A stretch of DNA of 64,000 bases from Argopecten irradians (GCF_041381155.1 NC_091144.1:12905544-12969543); one strand, 5' to 3'; numbered from the stretch's first letter, positions 46,400 through 58,291 are shown. A program made the numbers and translations. The notes: a model not told the origin generated them from the sequence alone.

Positions 46400-47740
46400 A
46401 TCCCTTGTTAATATCTATGCTCCTTCATATGTGGTGTGGCAGTATAGCAATGATACTTGCAATGACGCGTCAAAGAAGCCTATAGGTGTTTACTGAAACA
46501 GCTTTAAGACATCAAGCGGTACGTAATTCAATGTTACAGAATGACTTATAGTGATTTCTATTAACACTGATCAATATGAACATTAAAACATCGGACTTGA
46601 TAGATCGGTTCTACAGCAACTTTATATTGTGTTCATAGTCGAAGAAAAACATAAACTTACTTAATTGCAATCAATTTTAACGTGCCTCAAAATTGATAAA
46701 TATTTGTTTTCAACATTAAAACATATGTCAATAAGTCCATAATAACACGGGAGTAAATCGATACTTAATGTAGAAAAAAATGGGGATTTCTGAGGCGGAT
46801 TACGCACTAAAACTAACACAAAGGGCGGATGATCATAAACTAGCCACATACCGAGGCGTCTGTTGTGATGGACACCTTTTTGTACGAAACAACTGGAGAA
46901 AAAGATATCAGAAATATTACAAATATGCAGAAAGGATAATTTCGAAGGAATGGATAAACTATTATTTTCATGTCAAGCCTTCGGTTTATTATGATGCAAG
47001 CCCTTACATTAAACACCAGCAAACTAAAAGATGACAAGCGTTTTTGTGAATGTGAAAAGATGACAAGCGTTTTTGTGAATGTGTTTATATGAAATAGAAG
47101 AAAAAGAAAAATATATATAAGGTCAATAAGAAGTGTACATGCTTAATTCGCCATTGAATAAATTGCTGTTTAAATAATCATTTAAATCATTGGATAGGTA
47201 TTTCTACTTATGGATTAGTTGATTTGAAACCATTCTACACTCTAGAGTAATCTAATTTACTATATTTGGACAAGTATCAGTATCATATTACATAATTCGT
47301 CGATCCTTTTCCTGTGCAGAAATTATTTCTTTATTGTGAAATAGTCAGTCATTGGAACAAAGTCTAGCTATAGATATGTATATGGATTTATCTGTGGAAG
47401 TTTATAAATCGAGTTTATCACACTGACTTAATGTAATTTACATGTGTCAAGTCGTTGTCGGCTTTGAAAAAAAATGTCACTTAATAATATCCTGAAGTAG
47501 TCAGTTAAGCTTCAGTATAACAACAAACATTTTCCGTACAAATATTTTATTGGTGTATTTATTGGTGACAAGCATACAAAAAATATGGTGTTTGTATAGC
47601 ATTAAGCATTGGGATTGGCTGGACTGATAAATCCTACGTAACACGGTCAAGATTTCCCTGACTTGAAGTATCCGTGTATATCACAAAATAATTGAGTTTG
47701 GATCTTATGTTTACCAGCATCTAAGTATATAAACATTTAA
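46400..47740. other. No firm gene
   Basis: An 84-codon + strand frame at 46780-47034 begins MGISEADYALKLTQRADDHK and has Lys/Tyr-rich composition, but no family was recognised and no splice context supports it. A 23-bp direct duplication (gatgacaagcgtttttgtga) occurs at 47030-47080. Confidence 0.4.
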
Positions 47741-47779
47741 TGAGGGACTAATTGACTAGCACATTTACCTATGATATAT

Positions 47780-48075
47780 CTTACGGCATGATCAGTGCCA
47801 TGTATATGGCTACAAAAGTCTATCTGACAATCCCATTTGATATTTCAGTATCATGTATGGCTACAAGAGTCTATCTGACAAAGTATCTTGTGGGTATAAC
47901 ACACCCTTTGTCGATTGTCAGACATTTCGACCGCAATTTGATTGCCACCTCGAAAAACTGATACATCCGACGTTTCAACCGCGCGTGCAATTGCATATAA
48001 TATCCCATTTGATACATCAGTGTCATGTATATGGCTAAACGAGTCTATCTGACAAAGTATCTTGTGGTTATAACT
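47780..48075 (+). repeat. Three-copy interspersed repeat
   Basis: The block atgtatatggctacaaaagt + ctatctgacaa recurs at about 47800, 47853 and 48027, two of them followed by agtatcttgtgg and preceded by atcccatttgatay-tcagt. Spacing is irregular, so this is a local duplication and not a simple tandem array. Confidence 0.7.
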
Positions 48076-48237
48076 GTTGTTTATACAGACCGGATTAATT
48101 TAGTGCACATCGCGTGCAGGGTCGAAATAAACATAAAATCATAAATCATAAACATCAAGCGGACCTAGACATTTAGCACCTGCGCACAATAGATGTAAAC
48201 AACCATGTAGTCGAACACGTTGTGTTAGTGTTATACT

Positions 48238-48360
48238 GGACTGAAGAAGGCCCTATAGTGGCTGAATATATATTCCAAAACAATGATTTTTGATTTTACT
48301 TTGAACTTATTTTGGCCTTTTATTTCGAATCATTAATATACTAGCTTTAAACCGTTTTTA
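48238..48360 (+). repeat. Dispersed repeat, copy 2 of the 135-256 family
   Basis: Matches 135-256 with about ten differences, including the ctgaagaaggccctatagtg core. Flanks are unrelated, which fits independent insertion. Confidence 0.6.
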
Positions 48361-49170
48361 TCTCATTACAACTTTTATGTGAATGTAACTTAGTCGCGAA
48401 ATTCAGTAGCGGAGAAAGACATTTGTTTTACAGTATACACACTACTACCCATATCACTGTACAAAGACACGTTTATGACACAAAGGGACAACATTGTTAA
48501 TGTACATATGTATCAACCGTTGTCATTCTAAACCGTTTTTATTTATAATTATTTCTATTAAACGTTCAAAGCCATTGGTTATTTAATTTCAAGATCTTTA
48601 CTACTTTGAGCTTATCAGCTCATCAGCATATAAAAAAGTCGCCTAGTTATGCATGAGTTCTATTGAATCTATATCTAGAGCCTTATTACATAATCCCATT
48701 GGGATATTTTTGGGCACTTGGGGTTCCAATCACTGTTCGGTTGTGCAGGCATTTAAAATATCTATAAATAGCTATGCATGGGTTAGGTGGTCGCCTTATT
48801 TTGACAAATCAGTCTTGTCAACTTCGGGTGAAGTTAGTTCTGATGATCATTCGAAATAAATCACAGCACATACTAATAATGTTACGGTTGTAATCAAGCT
48901 ATTTAAAGTGCATGCCGAACACCTGTAGTATCGTGTTTGTATACATATGTTTTTCGTGTAACGGATCCGTGTGCGGTACAGTAGTCAGTGACGCTGCAAG
49001 CGAAGACAGTCTTTTTGTTTTTTACACCAACCACACTTGTCACGACCAGACATTGAGGTGAATAGACCCGTGTTAAATGTCAACACGATCTATAAGGACG
49101 GGGATTCTTTGAGGTAGGTCAGGTACGTATGTACGTGTGTTGTACGGGTGCGTCGACTTCAGTAATATTA
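48361..49170. other. No gene recognised
   Basis: Unique AT-rich sequence bordering the start of the right arm of the inverted duplication. The 68-codon frame at 48653-48859 has no domain. Confidence 0.4.
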
Positions 49171-49174
49171 CGTG

Positions 49175-50494
49175 TATTCAGCATTGAGATCCAGGTAATC
49201 GTTTAAACACCAGGTAGGTGTTGTCCAGGTATGTCAAGGTGGATGTGGCAAACAAGAAACAGTATCACCAAATGCAACCGAACGGTAAGATGGGTAGTTT
49301 AATACGTAACTTTGCCATTATTACACCCGAGCACAGCCTTCATTATATGTTGAATATTGATGAGGTTTAGGACACGTGTATAGTATAAACGTTAGGTGAC
49401 AGCACTCATATTCACTATCCTATATACAATGTATAGCTATGTAGGTGACAGTAATTCATTTCAGTCATCTGTGGTCGGGGAAGGCAGTATATCCCGACCT
49501 CCATAAAGATGTTTGTGTATATATAACTAAAATGTATTTTCTTTAAAGAACCGGGTTGTCTGCTTCATAAGCTACCAGCCATTAGAGACTTGTGTAGTCA
49601 GGTATGTTTTTACTAATAAATAAGGCTAAATACACATCTCTACGGGTATTGATTTGGACAGGTACCGAGGGCACTGGTGCAGAGCAGTCGGCCATATTCG
49701 AATTTCTTGCCATGGTTACTAGATAGCTATCCTATATCATTAATGTATTCGGCTAAGATCTCCAAACACTGACACTGTATCTGTACCAGACTGTTTCTCT
49801 ATGACATAAGGGTGTATAATTAGTCCAATGGAAATTCCTATTTTTCCAAATTAAAGACAAAGATCGATATAGTCAATAGGGAAAATGTTAAATACATAAT
49901 CATATTTAGAATAGAAAAGCATCAATTGGTTGCTATTAACATTTATTATGGATATATATTCATTAAAATGCTCTGATTGAGAAAAAAATAGTTTGTCAGA
50001 GGTGGAGCATCTTTAACCTTTTACAATTTTTCAATGACAATGATGGTATTTGTTAAACCTGATAGTAAGCTTTGTTGTTGATTCTGCACTTTGACGATTT
50101 TTATACCGTATATCACAGTAATTGAGATACGTTTGCAGTAATATCTTCTTCCATTAGAGAATTAACCTTTAAACCCCTTTCCTGTTACTATTTCAGGAAG
50201 AGGGCAGTGATGCAGAGAGAATCAGTGATTCGAAACAGTCAGAATGATAACAATATTCAGTGGTGATGGCGACCAGTTTTAAAGAGAAATATATTAAACA
50301 AATGTACCTTAATAATGGAAAATGATATGAAGTGAAGTATTTACTCATGTTTGAGTCTGGACTATGGTGAACGTCACCAGCGGCAAGTAATAGAATAGTC
50401 AATCATGCGGAACGATGTCGATTAAGTGCCATTGATAGAAAATCAAGCGGAAACATACGGGAAGGTTTAATATACCATAACCCCCAATTCCAAT
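49175..50494 (+). promoter_or_regulatory. Duplicated 5' flank of copy B
   Basis: This flank is the inverse of 25710-26985 upstream of copy A. Shared blocks include aggtaatcgtttaaacacca, aggtgttgtccaggtat, tcatctgtggtcggggaagg and ggcacyggtgcaga. Conservation of so much flank suggests that both copies inherited the same promoter and 5' UTR region. No TATA box or transcription start could be fixed by eye. Confidence 0.5.
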
Positions 50495-50921
50495 ATGGCC
50501 ACGAGATACCTGAAATATCTGAAAGAGGGCTCTTCAGAGACGTTTTGGAAGAGACTTTTAACGGTTTTACTGTGTGAAGCAGCGCTGTTTTTTGTTTTCG
50601 TCCAGTATACCTATAGCCGACAAGAAGTTCCGGCGTTAGTATCCCGGGACCAAATACAAGAGACTTGGTACTATGGACAGATTGCAGCAAAAAATGATAT
50701 AGTGTGGAACCCCAGATCAGTGGCATCGCCTGGCGTTCCTCTTACTATGGCGTTACGTGGTATCATTGCTAGCCAGTATAACAAATCCGTGACGTCAAGT
50801 AACAACTCAGTTTATCAGACATTAAACAATATCTTGACTTCAAATTACAACTCAGGGCAGCAGATTGTGACCGATATCAAATCAGGTCTTCCTCCCTGTC
50901 CTTTGATTCCGCCTGGCCTTA
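50495..50921 (+). CDS. Copy B exon 1 (membrane anchor and stem)
   Basis: MATRYLKYLKEGSSETFWKR precedes a hydrophobic anchor (LLTVLLCEAALFFVFVQ). The stem has NKS and NNS sequons and ends SGLPPCPLIPPGL. The donor is GTAAGT. Confidence 0.9.
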
Positions 50922-53900
50922 GTAAGTAAAGCTATCTCATTTTTATCATTTCAATGAAATCTGTCTATAAAGACCTCCCAAAGGACAAAGAAAATATTGT
51001 CTTTATAATCAACAGGCCGTTATACACAGGGCAGATAGTGCTGACGATGCTCATTTGGGACCATGTCGAAGTGGTCTTTAAAGGTAGCCGTTATACAGAG
51101 GAGGTGTTCAACAAGGCTTTTAACAGGATCAGTACAAGTATTGTCACCTTCTCAGAAACCTATTCTTATACATCTATACTTCTCAAATATCTCCATATAT
51201 TAGATTATTGATAACATCTCTTTTAAAGATAATCTTTCTCTATTGTTTAGATTCGAAAGAAATGAGAAGATAAAGAATAAAACCAATTGTCATCTGTTCG
51301 TTGTCTAAACTGTTCAATAAAGTGTTCCTTACATTAAGAGTATTTTAAACAGCAATCATAATACCGGTTAACGATGGAATATGTTTTTAAAGAGATCGCT
51401 TTATACTCAGTGGGGATGGGTGTATCTATGTTTCAGTTGTAATAAAAATGTATTTCTAAATGCCACCAATCAAATCCCATACAACAGTAGGTTTAATATA
51501 CGTAATGATGCCTCTGTAGTACAACAACAAATAACTTTTATTGTTATGTTATCGTTATTGTTTCTTTATTGTTTTTTCTTGTTTAGGTATATAAGAAAAA
51601 CTATCAAAGCGTCATAGAGTTCTTTAAACAATACTTTTCAATGAACACTATATAGGTATTTCTTGACCTCTACAGCATACCTGCTTATAAAACTGAGATG
51701 AACTGTATTGTTATATATAACAGAAGTAGGCCCAAATTACTTAATATCCGTCAACTCAAAATAGACGTTTTAACTAGTATTGGTCAAAGCAAATAATTAG
51801 AAGTTAAAGAAGAAAGATTTGTTTTCTTGCTTTAATGTAATAATGATTATGATTTTTCGTTCTTTTCATACTTCTTCGGACTTTCTCATTGGCTTATGCT
51901 TTTTGCAATATTATTTTGGGGAAAAAATCCGAGAATGGCGTGAAAATTCGATATTGTTGTGACGTTACAATATAACCATTGACATTGCGTATTGATTTGG
52001 AAAAATAAACCAAACCTTGAAGAATCAATTGAATCGTACATTTAAACATATATCAGATGGTAGTGAAATAATAATGTTTTAAGAACTGATGTAGTGGCAT
52101 TAACGCTTAACATGGTTTTGTTACATGTATATTTCAAAACGTCGTTGTACGCATCATCAATTCTGATAGAAAATAAATCATCCCGAAATTTCTAACAAAT
52201 AATATGAATAATATATTGGATTTAAAGGAATAACTTAAATAGATATTTTGTGCAAGAGAGATATAACGGAAAAATCAGAGTTTGGTCCAAATAAACCTCT
52301 AAAAGGTGTATGATACTATTTAATACTAAGAAGTTTGAATTATTAAAATTACTAAACTTGTCAATAAATAATTTCCAGTTACATAAACAAAAGGCTTTTA
52401 CTGAAGAAGAAAAAAAGAAACAATAATAGCTGGAGCTAACTCGAATTGATTGTAATGTGATTTTTTCCAATTAGGCGGGAAGATATCTGCGAATGTGAAG
52501 GAATATAACGATACAGAATTAGCATTGCGATTACCGGAAGTGACGTTTGGCGGTGTCTATCGCCCTACTTCCTGTACAGCACGACATAAAGTGGCAATAA
52601 TCGTCCCTTTTCGTAATCGGACCAGACATCTTAGGATACTTCTGAATAATCTCCATCCTTTACTACAGAAACAACAGCTTGAATACGGCATCTTTGTTAC
52701 AGAATTGGTAAATATCTTCTCACAATAAGATGCTATTTAAGAGGGATTAAAGTACACCCGAATTAAGATTACTATCAATGTTCAGATCTATATCGTCTGT
52801 GGTACCGAAAAAAAAGTATACCAACACTATCTACAGACTGTACGGAGTGCTTCAAACATACATGCGGATCATTATTATGTAGTTTCATTACATTGCAAAT
52901 ATCACACAAAATATCCATACTATCGTAAATATAACAACAAATATTTAATTATAAATTCTAGAAGATTTAGGTCAAATTTGACATAAAAAACTTTCCTGGA
53001 ATTCATTATACATTTTCCTCATCTGACCTATATGGTAAAGATTATTTACACTGCCAGATGATGAAAGCATTGTCTGCGTTTAAATGCTTAGTGAAAGTTA
53101 TTTCATTTTTGATATTTTACTGCATTTGTAGTTTTGATGTTTTCTTCTTTTCATTTGTAAGGATCCAGCCGTAAAATTCAACAAAGCACTTAGCATGAAC
53201 ATCGCATTTCTTGAAGTGAGCAAGAAATATGGTTATAATTGTTTTATCTTCCACGACGTTGACCTGATCCCAGAAAACGATAACAACATGTATACGTGTC
53301 CTGAGAATCCCCGACACATGTCTGTTGCCATCGACAAGTTTGGTTACGAGTGAGTAGTTCAACTGTATTTGTTTAGATGATTGATTAGACTTAACATTTA
53401 CTTCAGATCTTCCCTGTATGCAGTGTATTGCGTGTGTGAATGGCTGTATTTTGGGAGACTGTTTACTTGTGTCTATTTATCATTCCTATTGAATGGCTGT
53501 ATTTTGGGAGACTGTTTACTTGTGTCTATTTATCATTCCCTGTATGCAGTGTATTGCGTGTGTGAATGGCTGTATTTTGGGAGACTGTTGACTTGTGTCT
53601 ATTTATCATTCCCTGTATGCAGTGTATTGCGTGTGTGAATGGCTGTATTTTGGGAGACTGTTGACTTGTGTCTATTTATCATTCCCTGTATGCAGTGTAT
53701 TGCGTGTGTGAATGGCTGTATTTTGGGAGACTGTTGACTTGTGTCTATTTATCATTCCCTGTATGCAGTGTATTGCGTGTGTGAATGGCTGTATTTTGGG
53801 AGACTGTTGACTTGTGTCTATTTATCATTCCCTGTATGCAGTGTATTGCGTGTGTGAATGGCTGTAATTTGGGAGACTGTTGACTTGTGTCTATTTATCA

Positions 53901-56900
53901 TTCCCTGTATGCAGTGTATTGCGTGTGTGAATGGCTGTAATTTGGGAGACTGTTGACTTGTGTCTATTTATCATTCCCTGTATGCAGTGATTTGCGTGTG
54001 TGAATGACTGTAATTTGGGAGACTGTTGACTTGTGTCTATTTATCATAGTGATATTATGTGCTTTCTTATGGTGCATCCTCACTATAGAAGTACATCGCC
54101 TAATTCACTGGCCGATCACATTATATTGATAAAGGGCAAATCAGCCATCCCACATCCTTTATGTTGAGAAACTACCACTAAAGGGACATAATCTATAGCC
54201 TTCCTCATGGGAGCTAGCGCTTAACTCAATGCCAAAAGTATGGCGGTGTCATGGAAGACATAAGGTAGACGAGAGCCCGTTATAAAGAAGAAAGCAGATA
54301 AGACTCAAAAGAGTGGCTTTTTGCAACAGGATAGGAAATACAATTTAAAGCACTGCCTTGGCATTGCTTTTAAGACTGTTATCATTTAACATGTGTCACT
54401 ATCACCGACAGCATATTAATTACGTCTGCTAAAATTAAAGAGAAAATGCTATTCTTCCGGTATATAAAGGGATTCGGATTAGAAATAATGCTGGTTTTGC
54501 TGTAGTTTTGCTTTATTTCTGTGTATTATAGGTTACCTTATGTTAGTTTGTTCGGTGGAGTAACAGCGATGAGGAAGGAGGTATTTGAAGCGGTGAATGG
54601 CTACTCAAACAAGTTTTTTGATTGGGGCGGTGAGGATGACGATATGTATGCAAGGTAGGACAAACAAACTCCTAGAAAAATGAATACTGTTTTAATGTCA
54701 ATACCCATTAGTATGAACGATTTCTTGTGAGTAGGTTTCAGATATATAAGCTGTTATAATATGATCTGGCACAGTGGGCTTGTGTGATGACAAGAGTTTA
54801 TATAACATTTGAAGATTCTGCCATTATTTGAGGTATAAATTTAATCTAGTTGACATAGAATACCACAGTTTTGTTGTCAATGCAGCAGTGCGACGGGAAA
54901 CGAGGTTTGATGATCCCACTTTTGGTGGGAACATATGAATGACTTGATTACAATTAGCTATTAAACTGAATTCGTTGACGATGACGGGAGAGAGAAAATA
55001 TGGGTATATAAAGAAAAGTATGCAACTAAATCGCGAGAATAAATAATATTCATTTGCGTAAAAAACTGTAAATGTTTAAGGAATATATTTACACATTGTT
55101 GAGTTTATGAGGGTATAATGATAATGGCGCCCGTGTTAAGTTTATGAGGGTATAATGATAATGGCGCCCGTGTTAAGTTTATGAGGGTATAATGATAATG
55201 GCGCCCGTGTTAAGTTTATGAGGGTATAATGATAATGGCGCCCGTGTTTAGTTTATGAGGGTATAATGATAATGGCGCCCGTGTTAAGTTTATGAGGGTA
55301 TATAATGATAATGGCGCCCGTGTTGAGTTTATGAGGGTATAATGATAATGGCGCCCGTGTTGAGTTTATGAGGGTATAATGATAATGGCGCCCGTGTTAA
55401 GTTTATGAGGGTATAATGATAATGGCGCCCGTGTTAAGTTTATGAGGGTATAATGATAATGGCGCCCGTGTTAAGTTTATGAGGGTATAATGATAATGGC
55501 GCCCGTGTTAAGTTTATGAGGGTATAATGATAATGGCGCCCGTGTTAAGTTTATGAGGGTATAATGATAATGGCGCCCGTGTTAAGTTTATGAGGGTATA
55601 ATGATAATGGCGCCCGTGCTAAGTTTATGAGGGTATAATGATAATGGCGCCCGTGCTAAGTTTATGTTACTAATATACACGTCATTTATTATCATTACAC
55701 CCTCACAAACTCAAAAAAAATAAAAAAAATATTTGAGAAGGAAATCCACTTAAGAGGAGGAAGAATTTTTTGATTTCCGTAACAGATATTCCGTTTTTGG
55801 GCAGCTGATTATATTGAAAGGTGGTCTATCACTTGAACATTTGCAAATAAAGAGCAATAGCACTGAGCTTCTGTCTGATGAAGATTACGTTCGTTGGATC
55901 ATAAAAGCCGCTTGAACTGCTTGATTACATAAATAATCAAAGCATCGCATTCACGCTGATGTAATTTATTACAGTGGGTTAAAAAATGGCGGCCGCTAAC
56001 TGAAGCTGTCAGTGTGTAGGATTGAATTTTGAAGATTGAATTTTTTCTTATATTTTCATGTATGTGTTACCTTAGAAGTGCTTCGCACTTCGTGCCCTTA
56101 TTACCTAAAATAATAAAAATGCAAAGATGTAGAATATTTACATTAATTTACGAACAAAATTACACAATTCACGGCTCGAATTTGATATTGTTTTCAATTA
56201 ATTAAATATTGATGTTTATTATTTATTCCTAAGGATACGTACCGTTGGTCTAGCGGTAACTAGGTACACGTCAGATGTCAGCGCCTACCGGATGTTGCCA
56301 CATAATCAGAGTAAACTTAACAAGGAAAGGTAAGGAAATTATAAACAAAGATAATGACAGGTAATGAAACGAGAAACGATGAATGATGGAGGACCGGGAA
56401 ATGAGTACAGGAGGCAAATATGACAGGTAAATTAACTAGAGCACATAAGGAAACTAGGACAGGTCATGGAGACGAAAAACGATGAATAGTGGAAAAATGA
56501 GTACAGGTAAGGAAAAAAGGACGGGTAAGGAATCGTTGACACGTAAGCAAACCTAGAACCTGTAGGGAAACAAGGACATGCAATGAAACTGGGACGTTGA
56601 AATTAGCATATGTAATGAAATAATGAAGCTATGGTAAGGAACTTAATGAAATAATCAAAATGGGAAAAGGTAAAGATACTTAGACACCTGACGGAATCTA
56701 GGACAAGTTAGGAAACTGGGAAATGCGTGTAAGGATTTGTTACGGACGATGATAGATATTTGTTGAAAGACAGTAAGGACAGGAAAGATGGAATGTTAGG
56801 GAATAATCCCATAATAGGGAACTAGTGTTTTGAATAATAACATATGTATGGGTAAGAGGAAAGGTGTTAATGTTAGGCAACGAGGATATGTTAAGGAACG

Positions 56901-58291
56901 GGTATAGGCTAGATAACAGGGATGGGTTTTGGAAAGATGATAGGTAAGGGAACGAGGACAGGTCAGGGAACGGGGATAGGTTAGGTAACAAGGACAGGTA
57001 AGAGAACGGGGATACGTGAGGAAACGGGTATAGGCGATGATAATTAAGGAAACGAAGAAAGGTTATGGAGCGGAGATAGGTTATGGTACGGGGACGTGTT
57101 AGGGAACGTGTTAGATAACGGGAACAGGGATAGGCTAGGGAACGGGGTTAGTTTAGGGAACGGGGACAAATTAGGGAATGGGGATAGGCTAGGGAATCGG
57201 GATAGGTTAGGGAACAGGGGCGTGTTAGGGAAAGAGAACATGTTAGGGTACGGGTACAGGGAAAGGCTAGTAAAGCGGGATAGGTTAGGGAACGAAGATA
57301 GATTAGGGAATAGGGATAGGCTAGGGAACGAGAATAGGTCAGTGAACGAGGATGGATTAGGGAACGGGGACATGTAAGTGAAGCGAGAAATGCTGGTGAA
57401 CAGGAATAGATTATAGAACGAGGATATGTTAGTAAACGAGGAGTACGGTGATATGTTAGGGAACGAGTATAAGATATGGAACGGAGATAGGTTGAATGAG
57501 GTATTTAATTTGATTAACTATCCTAATCATTTTACGATGACCTCCAGAAAGTATCAAGATATGCAAACACATAAATATTTTACAGAAATATCCTGAACTA
57601 TGTAGAAAGTGTTAGTTTACAAAATCGTATATTACACAATAATGAATCGTTTATTATTTGTAGGAATCGTCTTCTAAAAATGAGTGTTCATCGATGGAAG
57701 AATGATGGTCTAAATAACATTAAGTATAAAGTGTTACAGATTGTTCATCAGCCTTTGTATACGCATATCCTGGCAACCATAAACCAGACTGATACACCAT
57801 ATCAAACGCGGGAAAGAAAACATGACTTTGATAAACCTATTCGAATCATAGATCGGAAGATTGAAGACCAGCTGGAAGCTACAGCGAAGGAAATCTTGAA
57901 AACTGATCATCTTGATTCTCGGCTATATTACATGATCTTAATTGAGTTCATTATGACGCGGAATTCCACTGTCACTACTGAAGGTGTGTCGACAATTTTA
58001 ACGAAGATTTTACCACGCTTTACTCTGTCTCAAGAAGTAATAAAGAAGTTGAATAATGACATGAAAAAGAAGAAACAGCAGAAATATCCGGACTCTTCCA
58101 TGAAAAAATATTCTTATTTTAGAAAGAAAAAAAATGATCCTTTTTCAAAACTTAAAATGAGTTTAACGATAAATAATTTTCATGAAAATATGAAAAAAAT
58201 GCAACAACGCGCTCTGGAAACACAAAGACTGGTATTTAAGTTGAAGCGTTCTTCAAATAAAACCAACCTCGACACATCAAACCAAACATGA
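50495..58291 (+). CDS. Beta-1,4-glycosyltransferase (B4GALT family, GT7) copy B, complete; likely GalNAc-type
   Basis: Exons 50495-50921, 52475-52707, 53162-53349, 54532-54654, 56234-56329 and 57664-58291 join in phase to 564 residues. It is a Golgi type II membrane enzyme with an anchor at about 19-39 and a sequon-rich stem to about 143. The catalytic domain has RHKVAIIVPFRNR, DVD (252-254, the Mn2+ motif), W314-GGEDDD, and the ligand pair M344/H347; these match the bovine B4GALT1 numbering. Residue 289 is Leu (LPYVSLFGG), whereas Gal-specific enzymes have Tyr/Phe. Ile/Leu here is known to allow or favour UDP-GalNAc, so synthesis of GalNAc-beta1,4-GlcNAc (LacdiNAc) on glycoproteins is the better guess. 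Exon lengths 188 and 123 equal those of vertebrate B4GALT1. Residues 397-564 are an unusual basic C-terminal extension. Confidence 0.92.
52475..52707 (+). CDS. Copy B exon 2 (start of catalytic domain)
   Basis: Acceptor ccaattag, donor GTAAAT. It encodes GKISANVKEYNDTELALRLP, then GGVYRPTSCTARHKVAIIVP and FRNRTRHLRILLNNLHPLLQ. The Cys corresponds to a conserved disulfide partner. Confidence 0.92.
53162..53349 (+). CDS. Copy B exon 3 (DVD motif)
   Basis: Acceptor ttgtaag, donor GTGAGT. It encodes DPAVKFNKALSMNIAFLEVS, the metal-binding FIFHDVDLIPENDNN, and MYTCPENPRHMSVAIDKFGY, the close counterpart of the B4GALT1 segment ending AMDKFGF. Confidence 0.93.
53410..54046 (+). repeat. 73-bp minisatellite in copy B intron 3 (about 8 units)
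   Basis: Unit tccctgtatgcagtgtattg, cgtgtgtgaatggctgtatt, ttgggagactgttgacttgt, gtctatttatcat. The first unit is shortened. The array grew from the start of the dispersed repeat that continues to about 54340; copy A has only one equivalent of this segment. Confidence 0.95.
53990..54345 (+). repeat. Mollusc-type dispersed repeat in copy B intron 3
   Basis: Counterpart of 21620-22045 in copy A: atttgggagactgttgactt, ggccgatcacattatattga, gggcaaatcagccatcccac and ttgcaacaggataggaaata. It was present before the gene duplication. Confidence 0.6.
54532..54654 (+). CDS. Copy B exon 4 (donor-specificity residue and WGGEDDD)
   Basis: 123 bp. LPYVSLFGGVTAMRKEVFEA carries Leu at the position of bovine Tyr289. 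NKFFDWGGEDDDMYAR holds the acceptor-binding Trp and the catalytic acidic cluster. Confidence 0.93.
55104..55667 (+). repeat. 37-bp minisatellite in copy B intron 4 (about 15 units)
   Basis: Unit tttatgagggtataatgata + atggcgcccgtgttaag, nearly identical between copies (a few ttgag, tttag and gctaag variants and one extra ta). It is absent from copy A intron 4. The low divergence suggests recent expansion. Confidence 0.95.
56234..56329 (+). CDS. Copy B exon 5 (MxxH)
   Basis: 96 bp; acceptor cctaag, donor AAAG|GTAAGG. It encodes IRTVGLAVTRYTSDVSAYRM then LPHNQSKLNKER. Met344 and His347 are the expected Mn2+ ligands. Confidence 0.92.
56330..57490 (+). repeat. Degenerate 18-bp minisatellite in copy B intron 5
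   Basis: Sense-strand units such as ggaacgaggacaggtcaggg and aacggggataggttaggg begin immediately after the exon 5 donor and run nearly to exon 6. They are the counterpart of the copy A array but much more diverged, with few perfect AGGTAAGG units. Open frames here (for example 57044-57373) are by-products. Confidence 0.85.
57664..58291 (+). CDS. Copy B exon 6 (end of catalytic domain plus C-terminal extension)
   Basis: Acceptor tttgtag. LLKMSVHRWKNDGLNNIKYK and HQPLYTHILATIN close the GT7 fold. The 168 residues that follow are helical-looking and increasingly basic (KKLNNDMKKKKQQKY, FRKKKNDPFSKLK) and have no recognised domain. The stop is at 58289-58291. Confidence 0.9.

Noticed and set aside
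48600-48650. Hammerhead-like ribozyme core on - strand (ctgatgagc...gctcaaag)
   Set aside because: The conserved GAAA after stem II is absent and flanking stems I and III do not form, so it is a chance match.
57096-57377. 93-codon + strand ORF with RLGNGDRLGN repeats
   Set aside because: A by-product of the degenerate 18-bp minisatellite in copy B intron 5.
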